From contig NZ_JACKXD010000006.1 of assembly GCF_014212355.1 (NCBI RefSeq), forward strand, positions 179,509 through 243,508: a DNA stretch of 64,000 nt, in the 5' to 3' direction. Each line of letters begins with the position of its first letter. The first letter of the stretch is position 1. This document shows positions 44,120-52,880 of the stretch, one piece after another. The position numbers and the translations under genes were made by a program. The notes under the pieces are model-generated. The model did not search any database, was not told the origin of the DNA, and was given only the letters and a program-made list of their open reading frames with translations. The DNA comes from Halobellus ruber. Lineage in GTDB: Archaea; Halobacteriota; Halobacteria; Halobacteriales; Haloferacaceae.

Positions 44120-44241
44120 CCCCGAACGTCCGGCAGCGCGTCCGCACCGACGTTAAAGACGCTTAATCCGGCGAAAACCGGGCTAATTCGGGACGACGAA
44201 CTCGCCGGTATATGCCGAACGGGGCCATCCTGTCGGATGCA

Positions 44242-45381
44242 ATGAACCGAAACGCAGTCGCTGCGGCCCTGGTCGCGGGGCTGGTGTTGCTCGCTGGCTG
44301 TTCCGGCGGCCTCACCGGTACGCCCGACGGGACCACAGGTGAATCCGCACTCGACGGCGGGACGACCGCCGAGGAGATCGAGGGGGAAACGGGGACAGTG
44401 AACGTGTACATCAGCGACGAGCGGAACGACATCGACGACTTCGAGCACCTCAACGTCACCATCAGTCGCGTGGGGGTGAAGCCCGCGGGGGACGATAGTG
44501 ACGGCGAGGACGCTGACGACGAGGACGCCGACGACACCGAGACCGAGGACGTCAACACGGAGACGGCCACGACCGAGTCCGGCGAGACCGAAACCGAGAC
44601 TCCTGACGCCGACGAGGCGGACGACTCCGATGCTGACGACGACGTCGACGACGCTGACCAGGACGACTCCGAGGGCGAAAGCGAGTGGATCGAGTACGAG
44701 GTCGACAACCGGACGGTCGACCTGACAGAGCTGAAGGGCAAAAACGCCACGAAGCTCTCCTCGCTGGACGTGCCGAACGGGAGCTACGAGAAGGTGTTCG
44801 TCCACGTCTCCGAGGTCGAGGGGACGCTGAAGGACGGCAGCGACCAGCGCGTGAAGCTCCCCAGCGGGAAGCTCCAGTTGAACTCGGCGTTCACCGTCGG
44901 TGACGGCGAGGAGGTCGACTTCGTCTTCGACATCACCGCGATCAAGGCCGGCAACAGCGGGAAGTACATCCTCAAGCCCGTGATCTCCGAATCCGGCACC
45001 GACGTGGAGATCGACGACGTCGACGAGGAGGATGACGAACGCGAGGACGACGACGACGAGCGGACCGAGGGCCGCGAGAACGCGCTGAACGCGAGTTTCG
45101 ACGGTACCGTCACCGCCGGCGAGAACGTGACGCTGGGCGTCACGCAGGACGCCGACCCCGTCGAGGGGGCGACCGTCTTCGTCGACGGCGAGCGGGCCGG
45201 AACCACCGGCGCTGACGGCGCGTATGTGATCCAGGTGCCCGACGACGCCGAGGAACTCGACGTGAAAGTCACCTTCCAGGGCGCCGAGGCCGAGTTGGAA
45301 ATCGAACTCGATAGCGAATCCGACAGCGAGGACGGAAACGCGACGGCGGACGGCTCCCAGCAGCGGCTGACGGTCGGGTAA
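44242..45381 (+). CDS. DUF4382-like secreted lipoprotein
   Basis: 379 residues from MNRNAVAA; an in-frame ATG at 44212 would add 10 residues before the signal. Lipobox LLAGC gives a lipid-anchored exoprotein. A beta domain (GTVNVYISDERNDIDDFEHLNVTISRVGVKPAG) is interrupted by an extreme Asp/Glu/Thr low-complexity insert (about residues 88-150) and resumes with WIEYEVDNRTVDLTELKGKNATKLSSLDVPNGSYEKVFVHV. A second acidic linker leads to a Big/carboxypeptidase-regulatory-like beta sandwich (TLGVTQDADPVEGATVFVDG). Role unknown, cell-surface. Confidence 0.88.
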   Translation: MNRNAVAAALVAGLVLLAGCSGGLTGTPDGTTGESALDGGTTAEEIEGETGTVNVYISDERNDIDDFEHLNVTISRVGVKPAGDDSDGEDADDEDADDTETEDVNTETATTESGETETETPDADEADDSDADDDVDDADQDDSEGESEWIEYEVDNRTVDLTELKGKNATKLSSLDVPNGSYEKVFVHVSEVEGTLKDGSDQRVKLPSGKLQLNSAFTVGDGEEVDFVFDITAIKAGNSGKYILKPVISESGTDVEIDDVDEEDDEREDDDDERTEGRENALNASFDGTVTAGENVTLGVTQDADPVEGATVFVDGERAGTTGADGAYVIQVPDDAEELDVKVTFQGAEAELEIELDSESDSEDGNATADGSQQRLTVG

Positions 45382-45427
45382 TCGCTGTCGGGAGACCGGT
45401 CGCTGGCTGGTTTTCGAAGCCGAGTAT

Positions 45428-45742
45428 GAGTGGTGGACGACGGGATTGCCCGGCGTTCCGACACGGGGAGTCCCGGGCGCCTCCTCCACCCCGCGATCCT
45501 CCGAGCGACGGACGTTCGTCGGTCCGCTGCTCGCTTCCGCGCCTGACGGGATGCCGACGACGAATCACCTCGGACCGACCCTGCGGCCGGCGTCGGTGAA
45601 CCGCCGTCCCCGAAGGACGAGGTTTCGACGTTGGCTTCCGGGGCCCGCACCGGTCTGTCCGGACGCCCCCGCGTTCGGTCCCCGCTGAAGGCCAAAGATG
45701 CGGGTGACGAGCAGGGCCTAGCTGCCCGACCTAGTCCACACC
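45428..45742 (-). ncRNA. ffs: Signal recognition particle 7S RNA
   Basis: The minus strand carries the hallmarks of archaeal SRP RNA. The 5' end reads GTGGACTAGGTCGGGCAGC and the 3' end GTCCACCACTC; the two ends pair (GUGGAC with GUCCAC) as helix 1. The SRP54-binding helix 8 is exact in form: GTCAGGCGCGGAAGCG followed by AGCAGC (about 45525-45550). Length is near 310 nt, normal for archaea. A promoter-like CGAAAGCCCCTTATG (about 45760-45775) sits about 25 nt upstream. No ORF fits here. The RNA scaffolds SRP19 and SRP54 for co-translational targeting. Ends are estimated from pairing. Confidence 0.93.
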
Positions 45743-45843
45743 GAATTACGCCGCACCAACATAAGGGGCTTTCGACTTCTTGACCCCCCACGATCGCAGG
45801 ACGCCGGCCGGGTCGCTCCCGCACTCGGCGCCGCGGTCCCGAC

Positions 45844-46266
45844 TCACGCCAGCGTCGACGACGCGTAGCCGCCGGCGGCCAGGGTCGCAAGCGCCGCCCC
45901 GGCGACCACGACCCACCGGTGGGACTCGATCCACGCGTGCTCCGCGGGGAAGCTGAAGAGCACCGTCGGATCGATCGAGACGGCCCACAACACCGAAAAC
46001 AGCACCATCGAGACGCCCGAGACGACCACGACCCCTGCGAGCGTCCGGGGGTCCGACCGCTCCTGTGCGCCGGCGAGAAACACCACGACGCTGATCAGCG
46101 CGAGCACGCCGACGACCGAGACCCCCAGCGGGCCCGAGGCGTAGTACGCCGCGACCGCGTTGCCGGGGGCCGACACGACAAGCGCCGGCCCGAAGACGAC
46201 CCCCCCGAGCAGCAGACACGTCACCGCGCCGAGCCGCGGCGCGAGGGACCCCAGATCGACGTCCAT
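45844..46266 (-). CDS. Four-span membrane protein of unknown function
   Basis: 140 residues. Helices at about 12-35, 45-66, 77-98 and 115-137 (for example VVGVLALISVVVFLAGA and VVVAGAALATLAAGGYASSTLA). The loop between helices 3 and 4 contains DPTVLFSFPAEHAWIESHRW. It resembles small conserved haloarchaeal membrane proteins (DUF7548-like, from memory). No transport or enzymatic motif is seen. It lies directly upstream of the SRP RNA promoter, same strand. Confidence 0.78.
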   Translation of the reverse strand: MDVDLGSLAPRLGAVTCLLLGGVVFGPALVVSAPGNAVAAYYASGPLGVSVVGVLALISVVVFLAGAQERSDPRTLAGVVVVSGVSMVLFSVLWAVSIDPTVLFSFPAEHAWIESHRWVVVAGAALATLAAGGYASSTLA

Positions 46267-46369
46267 ATCGGGTGTCGGCCCGGGGGCCGTGTAAGCGCTT
46301 CGAGAGCCGGTCGGCGGCGCCGCCTCCGGGAAGGGAAACCGCTAAACGACCGGTCGTCCGTTCTGGGGT

Positions 46370-47524
46370 ATGGAACGCGTAGCGATCATCGGCGCGTCGA
46401 TGACGCAGTTCGGGCAACGCGACGCCTGGATCCGCGAGTTGCTCTCGGAGGCCGGGGCGGCGTGTCTCGACGACGCCGGCGTCGACCCCGACGCGGTCGA
46501 GCACCTCTACGTCTCGAACATGGCAAGCGGGGAGTTCGAGGGACAGACCGGGATCCCGAACGCCCTCGCACACGACCTCGCGGCGGTGCCGGCGTACACC
46601 GCCCGGATTGACCAGACCTCCTCGTCGGGCGGGGCGGGCGTCTACGCCGCGTGGCAGTCGGTCGCGTCGGGCGCCTCCGAGATGACTCTCCTCGTCGGCG
46701 GCGAGCGGATGACACACCGGACGACAGCCGAGGCAACGGACGTCATCGCCTCGCTGACCCACCCCGTCGAGTACAAACACGGCGTCACCCTTCCCTCCTT
46801 TGCGGGCCTGACGGCGCGACACTACCTCCAGCGGTACGACGCCCCCCGGGAGTCGCTGGGCCGGGTCGCGGTCAAAAATCACAAAAACGGCGTCGACAAC
46901 CCACACGCCCAGTTCCGGAAGGAGGTCGACCTCGACACCGTCCTGGAGTCGCCGGTCGTCGCCGACCCGCTCCGGCTCTACGACTTCTGTCCGATCACCG
47001 ACGGGTCGGCCGCGCTCCTCCTGTGTCCGGAGTCCGTCGCCCGGGAGTACACCGACGAGTACGCGGTCATCTCGGGGATCGGAGGCGCGACCGACACCCA
47101 CGTGGTCCACGAACGCGCGGACCCGACCACGATGGGCGGCGTCGTCAACTCCGCGGCGGAGGCCTACCGGATGGCCGACGCGGGTCCCGACGACGTCGAC
47201 GTGGCGGAACTCCACGATATGTTCACCATCCTCGAGTTCCTCCAGTCGGAGGACCTCGGCTTCTTCGAGAAGGGCGAGGGCTGGAAGGCCGTCGAGGAGG
47301 GCGTCACCGACCGCGACGGCGACCTCCCGATCAACACCTCCGGCGGGCTGAAATCGAAGGGTCACCCGCTCGGCGCCTCCGGCGTCGCACAGGTCTACGA
47401 GATCTACAAGCAGGTGCTCTGCGACGCCGGTCCCCGACAGGTCGACGCCGAGACCGGCCTGGCGTGCAACGTCGGCGGGTTCGGCAACTGCGTCACCACC
47501 ACGATCCTGGAGGGGCGGGTATGA
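46370..47524 (+). CDS. Thiolase-family protein with Ser in place of the catalytic Cys
   Basis: 384 residues. Thiolase fold of the archaeal acetoacetyl-CoA/SCP-x type: MERVAIIGASMTQFGQRDAW, ERMTHRTTAEATDVIASLTHPVEYKHGVTLPSFAGLTARHYL, DFCPITDGSAALLL, HDMFTILEFLQSEDLGFFEKGEGW, NTSGGLKSKGHPLGASGVAQVYEI (His loop) and CNVGGFGNCVTTTIL (C-terminal Cys loop). The acyl-accepting Cys region reads IDQTSSSGGAGVYAAW, with Ser at the nucleophile position. In archaea this protein pairs with a DUF35 partner and HMG-CoA synthase in mevalonate synthesis. The ATGA overlap with the DUF35 gene fits. Confidence 0.92.
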   Translation: MERVAIIGASMTQFGQRDAWIRELLSEAGAACLDDAGVDPDAVEHLYVSNMASGEFEGQTGIPNALAHDLAAVPAYTARIDQTSSSGGAGVYAAWQSVASGASEMTLLVGGERMTHRTTAEATDVIASLTHPVEYKHGVTLPSFAGLTARHYLQRYDAPRESLGRVAVKNHKNGVDNPHAQFRKEVDLDTVLESPVVADPLRLYDFCPITDGSAALLLCPESVAREYTDEYAVISGIGGATDTHVVHERADPTTMGGVVNSAAEAYRMADAGPDDVDVAELHDMFTILEFLQSEDLGFFEKGEGWKAVEEGVTDRDGDLPINTSGGLKSKGHPLGASGVAQVYEIYKQVLCDAGPRQVDAETGLACNVGGFGNCVTTTILEGRV

Positions 47525-47931
47525 GCGACCACGACGACGGTCCGGCGGACGAGCGCGCCGGCGCGGAACCGACGATGGACGCCGCGAAGTACCCCGACGG
47601 CAGCCTCACCTACCCCCCACACCCGATCGGCCCAGGCGGGGAGGCGCCGGTCGGCACGGTCGATCTCAGCGAGTACACGGCCGAGGTGATCACGTGGACG
47701 ACCTCGACCGCGACGCCGCCGGGCGTCCGGGAGCCGAACACCCTCGCGATCGTCGAGTTCGACGTCGACGGCGAGCCGGTGCGGGCGATCGGGCAGGTCA
47801 CGACCGACGAGGTCGAGACCGGGGACACGGTCCGCCCGGTCTACTGTGCGGAACTCCGCGAGCCCGGGGCGGGGATCAGGGAGCCCGAGAGCCAGGCGTG
47901 GGACGGCTTCCGGTTCGAACCGGTCGAGTAG
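47521..47931 (+). CDS. DUF35 OB-fold protein, thiolase partner, without zinc ribbon
   Basis: 136 residues from the ATG at 47521, overlapping the thiolase stop by 4 nt. The OB-fold is visible (GTVDLSEYTAEVITWTTSTATPPGVREPNTLAIVEFDVDGEPVRAIGQVTTDEVETGDTVRPVY). DUF35 proteins usually start with a rubredoxin-like CxxC...CxxC ribbon; here the equivalent part (KYPDGSLTYPPHPIGPGGE) has no Cys. The protein is expected to bind acetoacetyl-CoA on its way from thiolase to HMG-CoA synthase. Confidence 0.9.
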   Translation: MSDHDDGPADERAGAEPTMDAAKYPDGSLTYPPHPIGPGGEAPVGTVDLSEYTAEVITWTTSTATPPGVREPNTLAIVEFDVDGEPVRAIGQVTTDEVETGDTVRPVYCAELREPGAGIREPESQAWDGFRFEPVE

Positions 47932-48015
47932 CCGGCGGCCCGCCGCACGGAACCGATCGGGCCGACTCCCGCCGCGACGCGCACGCTTTTGTCGCCCCCG
48001 CGAGTTCACCCGGAT

Positions 48016-49044
48016 ATGAGCGTCGACTACCGACGGCTCGGATCCACGGGGACGAGGGTCTCGGAGCTCTGCTTCGGCACCTGGCGGTTCGGCCGGGAGA
48101 CCGACGGCACGGTCGAAACCACGAGGAAGGACGCCCACCGCCTGCTTGACGCCTTCGCCGACGCGGGCGGGAACTTCATCGACACCGCCAACGTCTACGG
48201 CGACCCCAGCGGCCGCAGCGAGTCGTGGATCGGCGACTGGCTCGCCGACCGCGACCGCTCGCAGTACGTCCTCGCCTCGAAGGTGTACTTCGGGTTCGAC
48301 CCCGACAACCCCAACGGCTCGGGGCTGTCGCGGACGCACGTCCGGAACCAGATCGAGGGGACCTTGGATCGGCTCGGTACCGACTACCTGGACCTCTACT
48401 ACATCCACCGGTGGGACGACGAAACCCCGATCGAGGAGACGCTCCGGACCCTGAACCGGCTGGTCGAGGAGGGGAAGGTAAATTACCTCGGCGCGTCGAC
48501 GATGGCGGCCTGGAAGCTCACGAAGGCGCTGTGGAAATCCGACGTCCACGACTGGGAGCGCTTCGAGGTCACCCAGCCGCTGTTCCACGCCGGGTACTAC
48601 GATGACGTGAAGGAGTACCTCGACGTCTGCGGCGATCAGGAACTGGCGGTCTGTCCGTACTCGCCGCTCGCGGGCGGGTTCCTCACCGGGAAGTACGAGC
48701 GCGCCGACCCCGACGACCCCGAGCGGGTCGTCGCGCCCGACGGCTCCCGCGGGTCGATCGACGACCAGTTCAGCGATTACTATCTCTCCGCGCGCGGGTG
48801 GCACGTCCTCGACGCGATCCGGGGGGTCGCCGACGAGGAAGGCGCCACCCCCGCACAGGTCGCGCTCCGGTGGCTGATGGCGTACCCCGACGCGACGGTC
48901 GTCCCCATCATCGGCGCGCGGACGGTCGACCAACTCGAGGAGAACCTCGGCGCCGCCGACGTGTCGCTCTCACGCGACCAGTGGGACCGGATCTTCGAGG
49001 CCCGCTACGACGAGGCGGGACAGCGGTTCGGCCACCGGGATTGA
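48016..49044 (+). CDS. Aldo/keto reductase
   Basis: 342 residues from MSVDYRRLG. TIM-barrel oxidoreductase: GSTGTRVSELCFGTWRFG, DAGGNFIDTANVYG (catalytic Asp and Tyr), VLASKV (catalytic Lys), LDLYYIHRWDD (His), SPLAGGFLTGKY and VVPIIGARTVDQLEENLGA (NADP-binding end). This is the Kv-beta/YajO-like subgroup. The substrate is unknown; detoxification of aldehydes or sugar-related ketones is typical. It is monocistronic. Confidence 0.93.
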   Translation: MSVDYRRLGSTGTRVSELCFGTWRFGRETDGTVETTRKDAHRLLDAFADAGGNFIDTANVYGDPSGRSESWIGDWLADRDRSQYVLASKVYFGFDPDNPNGSGLSRTHVRNQIEGTLDRLGTDYLDLYYIHRWDDETPIEETLRTLNRLVEEGKVNYLGASTMAAWKLTKALWKSDVHDWERFEVTQPLFHAGYYDDVKEYLDVCGDQELAVCPYSPLAGGFLTGKYERADPDDPERVVAPDGSRGSIDDQFSDYYLSARGWHVLDAIRGVADEEGATPAQVALRWLMAYPDATVVPIIGARTVDQLEENLGAADVSLSRDQWDRIFEARYDEAGQRFGHRD

Positions 49045-49090
49045 TCCCTCGATTCGCCGGTAACCCCCGTCCCTACGCGGCTTTCACCCC

Positions 49091-49750
49091 TCAGCTGTCG
49101 TCGACCGTCGGCCGCCAGTACAGCAGCGCGACTGTGACGAGAAACACCGCCGTCGAGAGGTCGTACGACAGGCCCAGGGCGACGGTCGCGACCGCGGATC
49201 CCCCGCCGACGACGCCCGTCGCGACCGACGCGATCACCGGCCACGTACACGAGACACACGACAGCAACCCGAGCAGTCCCGACACCGCCGACCCGACCGC
49301 GTCGATCACGGTGGCGTAGACGAGGTACGACAGCGCCAGGTAGCCGACGGCACGGGCGGGAACGAGCCCGATCACGACGTACGGCGTCGAAAGCACCGGC
49401 GCGGGACCCCACCCCGGCGGCAGCGGGACGACGCGGACGCCCCAGCCGGTGCCCGCTTCCGGCAGGGTCAACAGACCGCCGGCGACCGCGAGCGCGGCGA
49501 AGTAGCCGACCGCCACCGCGGCGGCCCGCCGTCGGGTCCGCCAGTCGGTCGGCGCGGGGTCGGCCTTCCAGAGGACGACGATCCCGACGAACAGCCACAG
49601 GAGCCCGTAGACGACGTATCGGGGCTCGAAGGCGGTGATCCCCGAAACCAGCAGATACGCGACCGCGAGCAACACCAGGGTGTTCGCGACGATCGCGCCG
49701 TACAGCAGCGTTCGGACGTCGACCCGTTCTCGAACCGATGCGGTCGCCAT
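49091..49750 (-). CDS. Polytopic membrane protein linked to haem-copper oxidase genes
   Basis: 219 residues, six or seven helices. The first two are TLLYGAIVANTLVLLAVAYLLV and YGLLWLFVGIVVLW; a later helix contains LLGLLSCVSCTWPVIASVATG, a Cys-x2-Cys pair inside or near the membrane. The start ATG at 49750 lies 1 nt from the CtaA-CtaB stop, so it is co-transcribed. The CxxC and the neighbours suggest a role in haem or copper handling for oxidase assembly, but that is inference; the family itself is uncharacterised. Confidence 0.82.
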   Translation of the reverse strand: MATASVRERVDVRTLLYGAIVANTLVLLAVAYLLVSGITAFEPRYVVYGLLWLFVGIVVLWKADPAPTDWRTRRRAAAVAVGYFAALAVAGGLLTLPEAGTGWGVRVVPLPPGWGPAPVLSTPYVVIGLVPARAVGYLALSYLVYATVIDAVGSAVSGLLGLLSCVSCTWPVIASVATGVVGGGSAVATVALGLSYDLSTAVFLVTVALLYWRPTVDDS

Positions 49751-49751
49751 C

Positions 49752-51191
49752 TCACACCACCAAGGTGTCGAGGACGACCGAAAGCAGCAGCGCGCCGAGG
49801 TAGGCGTTCGACGCGTGGAACGATCGGAACGCCGCCTTCTCGGTCTGTTCGTAGTGGAGCCGGACCGCGAAGTAGAGGAACGCGGCGCCGAACGCAACGC
49901 TCGTCAGGGCGTACAGCAGCCCCAGCGCCTCCATCGACGCCAGGGCGCCGGCCGCCACGAGCGTCGCCGCCAGATACCACAGGATGTGTTTCCGCGTTTC
50001 GGTCTCGCCGCGGACCACCGGCATCATCGGGAACCCGCCGCGCTCGTAGTCCTCCTTGTACGCCAGCGCGAGGTTGTAGAAGTGCGCGGGCGTCCACAGG
50101 AAGATGATCGCCGCGAGCCCCAACCCCGCGAGGCCGACCTCGCCCGCGACCGCGACCCACCCGATCAGCGCCGGGAGCGCGCCCGCGGCGCCGCCGATCA
50201 CGGTGTTCTGCACCGTGTTGGGCTTGAGCAACAGGGTGTACACGACGCTGTAGAACGCGATCGCGGCGAGGCCGAGCACGGCCGCGAGCGCGTTGACCCA
50301 CGCGAACAGCGCAAGCGACCCGGCCGCGAGCACGACGCCGAAGACGAGCGCGTTCCGGACGGACACGACGTCGGTTGCGAGCGGCCGATCGTTCGTCCGC
50401 TGCATTCTCCGATCGATGTCGCGCTCGAAGACGTGGTTGAACGTCCCGGAGGCGCCGATCGAGAGCACGCCGCCGCCGAGCGTCGCGAGGACGACGCCGA
50501 CGGTCAGCCCGCCGGTCGTCGTCGCCGCAAGCGCCATCCCCGCGGCCGCGACCAGACACAGCAGCCACATCAGCCGCGGCTTCGTGAGGCGGAGGTACGC
50601 CTTTGCGGTCTCGACGGCCCCGACGGAGCCGTGTGTGGGGTCGCCACGCGTCGCACCCGAGGTCGGACCGTCGGCCGCGGCGGTCGGCGCCGGCGGGTCG
50701 GGATCGACGTCCTCACTCGGGCGGTCGTCGGGGTCGCCCGTCGCCCGTTCGAGCGCCCACGCCAGCGCCGCCACCAAGGCGACGAAGATCGCCAGCCCGA
50801 CAGTCAGATGGACCGCAGACAGGGCCGGCGTGGCGCCGCCGAGGGCGACGAACGCGCCCAACCCCGCCTGGACGGGGTAAAGCACGCCTGCGACCGCCAT
50901 CGCGGCCAGCACCCGGCGGTCGACGCCGGCACGGATGCCGGTACCGATCGCAACGAGGCCGAGCAGGCCGACGAGGACCGCCGCGATCCGGTGGCCGACC
51001 GCGAGCCACCCGGCGGCCGCTGCGGGGGTGGTCCACCCGTCGCCGCAGACGGGCCACGCCGCACACGACGCGGCGGCGTCGGTCAGGGCGGTCGTCGCCC
51101 CGACCAGCAGTAGCAGATAGACGCCGATGGCCGCCGCCGCGAGCAGGCCGTGGAACCGGTCGCGGGAGGGAGTCGACGCCACGAGAGTCAC
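49752..51191 (-). CDS. ctaB: Haem A synthase-like / protoheme IX farnesyltransferase fusion
   Basis: 479 residues from a GTG at 51191. Residues 1-150 are a four-helix CtaA-like half (CAAWPVCGDGW with a Cys pair, AVGHRIAAVLVGLLGL, AVHLTVGLAIFVALVAALAWAL; the His residues would bind haem). An acidic linker (about 155-195) leads to a UbiA-type prenyltransferase with AYLRLTKPRLMWLLCLVAAAGM, NHVFERDIDRRMQRTNDRPLA (Mg-prenyl binding), YSVVYTLLLKPNTVQNTVIGGAAGALPALIGW and YKEDYERGGFPMMPVVRG. Haem O, and perhaps haem A, are made for the terminal oxidase. It is divergent from coxB. Confidence 0.94.
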   Translation of the reverse strand: MTLVASTPSRDRFHGLLAAAAIGVYLLLLVGATTALTDAAASCAAWPVCGDGWTTPAAAAGWLAVGHRIAAVLVGLLGLVAIGTGIRAGVDRRVLAAMAVAGVLYPVQAGLGAFVALGGATPALSAVHLTVGLAIFVALVAALAWALERATGDPDDRPSEDVDPDPPAPTAAADGPTSGATRGDPTHGSVGAVETAKAYLRLTKPRLMWLLCLVAAAGMALAATTTGGLTVGVVLATLGGGVLSIGASGTFNHVFERDIDRRMQRTNDRPLATDVVSVRNALVFGVVLAAGSLALFAWVNALAAVLGLAAIAFYSVVYTLLLKPNTVQNTVIGGAAGALPALIGWVAVAGEVGLAGLGLAAIIFLWTPAHFYNLALAYKEDYERGGFPMMPVVRGETETRKHILWYLAATLVAAGALASMEALGLLYALTSVAFGAAFLYFAVRLHYEQTEKAAFRSFHASNAYLGALLLSVVLDTLVV

Positions 51192-51319
51192 CTACTGGCG
51201 TTTTGGAATCGCCGTATTTAGGCCCGCCGCTTCCGCGCGCTGACGCGGCCGAGCCGACCGATCGGCCGAGGTGAGCGAAGACGGCAAATATTTAGGTGGC
51301 TCCTTCCAAGCCCGGATTG

Positions 51320-52033
51320 ATGCGAAAAACGCGCTTGGCACTCGTTTCATTGCTCGCCGCGGTGGTGGTGGGCCTCTTTGCGGACCCGGTCGCCGCGCAG
51401 CCGTCCGCCAGCGCGGAGCTCATCAACGACCTGAACGACAAGCTGATGTGGATCGCGGTCCCGATCACGCTGCTGGTCGAGGGGGTTCTGATCTACACCG
51501 TGGTGAAGTTCCGGAACAACGACGAGGCGTCGCCGACCCAGGAGAACCGGCGGCTGGAGATCACCTGGACGATCGCGACCGCGCTCATCCTGCTCTTCGT
51601 CGGCGTCGCCTCCTACGGCGTGCTCGCCGACCAGAACGTCACCTACCAGCCGCAGGCCGAAGACGCTTCCGGCGACCCGGTGGTCGTCCGCGCGGAGGCC
51701 TACCAGTGGGGCTGGGAGATGTCGTACCCCGAGGCGGGCAACTTCTCCACCGGCACCGAGATCGTCGTCCCCAAGGACCGGCCGGTGGTGATACGGGTCA
51801 CCTCCCGTGACGTGCTACACGGGTTCCACGCGCCACAGTTGGGGCTCAAACAGGACGCGTTCCCCCATCAGGTGAACAGTATCCGGACGGTCCCCTACGA
51901 GGAGGGCACCTACCAGGGCTACTGCTCTGAGTACTGCGGGGTCTCACACTCCCAGATGTACTTCTCCATCGAGGTCGTCTCCCAGGAGGAGTACCAAGAC
52001 TGGCTCGACGAACAGCAGAACAGTAGCCAGTAG
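51320..52033 (+). CDS. coxB: Cytochrome c oxidase subunit II
   Basis: 237 residues from MRKTRLAL. AATATTTAGG about 27 nt upstream supports this over an ATG 24 nt earlier. A signal (to about residue 26) is followed by two membrane helices (LMWIAVPITLLVEGVLIYTVV, TWTIATALILLFVGVASYGVL) and the CuA cupredoxin domain. The ligands are all present: H in VLHGFHAP, then CSEYCGVSHSQM (two Cys, Glu, His, Met). The electron donor in haloarchaea is probably halocyanin. No subunit I gene is next to it. Confidence 0.96.
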   Translation: MRKTRLALVSLLAAVVVGLFADPVAAQPSASAELINDLNDKLMWIAVPITLLVEGVLIYTVVKFRNNDEASPTQENRRLEITWTIATALILLFVGVASYGVLADQNVTYQPQAEDASGDPVVVRAEAYQWGWEMSYPEAGNFSTGTEIVVPKDRPVVIRVTSRDVLHGFHAPQLGLKQDAFPHQVNSIRTVPYEEGTYQGYCSEYCGVSHSQMYFSIEVVSQEEYQDWLDEQQNSSQ

Positions 52034-52063
52034 CGGCGCGGGTACTCTTTCTCCTCGGATCCC

Positions 52064-52330
52064 TCAGGCGTTCGAAAGCTGACGGGCCCGGACGACGACG
52101 TACAGCAGGACGATCCCCGCGCCGACGGCGAGGACGAACTGCCCGAGGAGGACGAACGCCGCTCCGACGAGCGAACCGGTGCCGAACGAGAAGGCCCCGA
52201 GGATGAACGGGAGGAGGCTGACCCCGACAAACAGGCCGATCAGCCTGGCCAGCGGGATCGCCTCCGAGAGGATCTCCGCGACATCCAGCGTTCCGGACCC
52301 GGCATCGAAAAACGGCGTATCGGAGGGCAT
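52064..52330 (-). CDS. Small two- or three-span membrane protein
   Basis: 88 residues: a polar lead (MPSDTPFFDAGSGTLDVAEILSEAIP), then hydrophobic helices (LARLIGLFVGVSLLPFILGAFSFG, LVGAAFVLLGQFVLAVGAGIVLLYVVV) and a basic end (RARQLSNA). It is convergent with coxB. I do not recognise the family; a link to the oxidase is only positional. Confidence 0.78.
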   Translation of the reverse strand: MPSDTPFFDAGSGTLDVAEILSEAIPLARLIGLFVGVSLLPFILGAFSFGTGSLVGAAFVLLGQFVLAVGAGIVLLYVVVRARQLSNA

Positions 52331-52403
52331 CCGCTCTGAGTTCGGTAGCGCGACGTAGACCTTTTGTGGTCGACAGTACTGACCGACGCGCCGGTCGGTG
52401 ACG

Positions 52404-52880
52404 CTAGTCCGGCCCGGAGGCTGCTCCGTCCGCGGCCGCGCTGCTGTCCGTCCCCCGCTCCGCGATGATCCGGTCGACGATCCGCCCGGTCGAGAGGAGT
52501 TCGTCGTCGTACTTCTGCTCCCGCGCCGACGCCCGGGTCACCTCGCAGTCGATTCCCCGGGCGTCGAGCGCGCCGCGGACGGCGTCGGCGTCGTGATGCT
52601 GGTCGTGACCCAACACGATCACGTCGGGGTCTATCCGCTCGATCGGCACGAAGATGTCCTCGGGGTGGCCGAGGTGGGCCTTGGTCACGACGTCGAGGGC
52701 GTCGACGACGTCGCGGCGCTGCCGTCCGTCGAGGACGGGCCCCTGTTTGTGGGTGACGTTGTCCCGACGTGCGACGATAACGTGGAGTTCGTCGCCCAGT
52801 TCCGCGGCCTCGGAGAGGTAGTGGACGTGGCCCGGATGGACGAGGTCGAACGTGCCCTGGGCGACCACCCGGCGGGTCAC
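52404..52880 (-). CDS. ribL: Archaeal FAD synthase RibL
   Basis: 158 residues from a GTG at 52880. Nucleotidyltransferase of the cytidylyltransferase-like fold: [18 protein letters not shown] (HPGH at 15-18 binds ATP), [37 protein letters not shown]. RibL adenylates FMN to FAD. Its start overlaps the JAMM stop (GTGA), so the two genes are coupled. An acidic/Ala tail follows the core. Confidence 0.93.
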   Translation of the reverse strand: MTRRVVAQGTFDLVHPGHVHYLSEAAELGDELHVIVARRDNVTHKQGPVLDGRQRRDVVDALDVVTKAHLGHPEDIFVPIERIDPDVIVLGHDQHHDADAVRGALDARGIDCEVTRASAREQKYDDELLSTGRIVDRIIAERGTDSSAAADGAASGPD

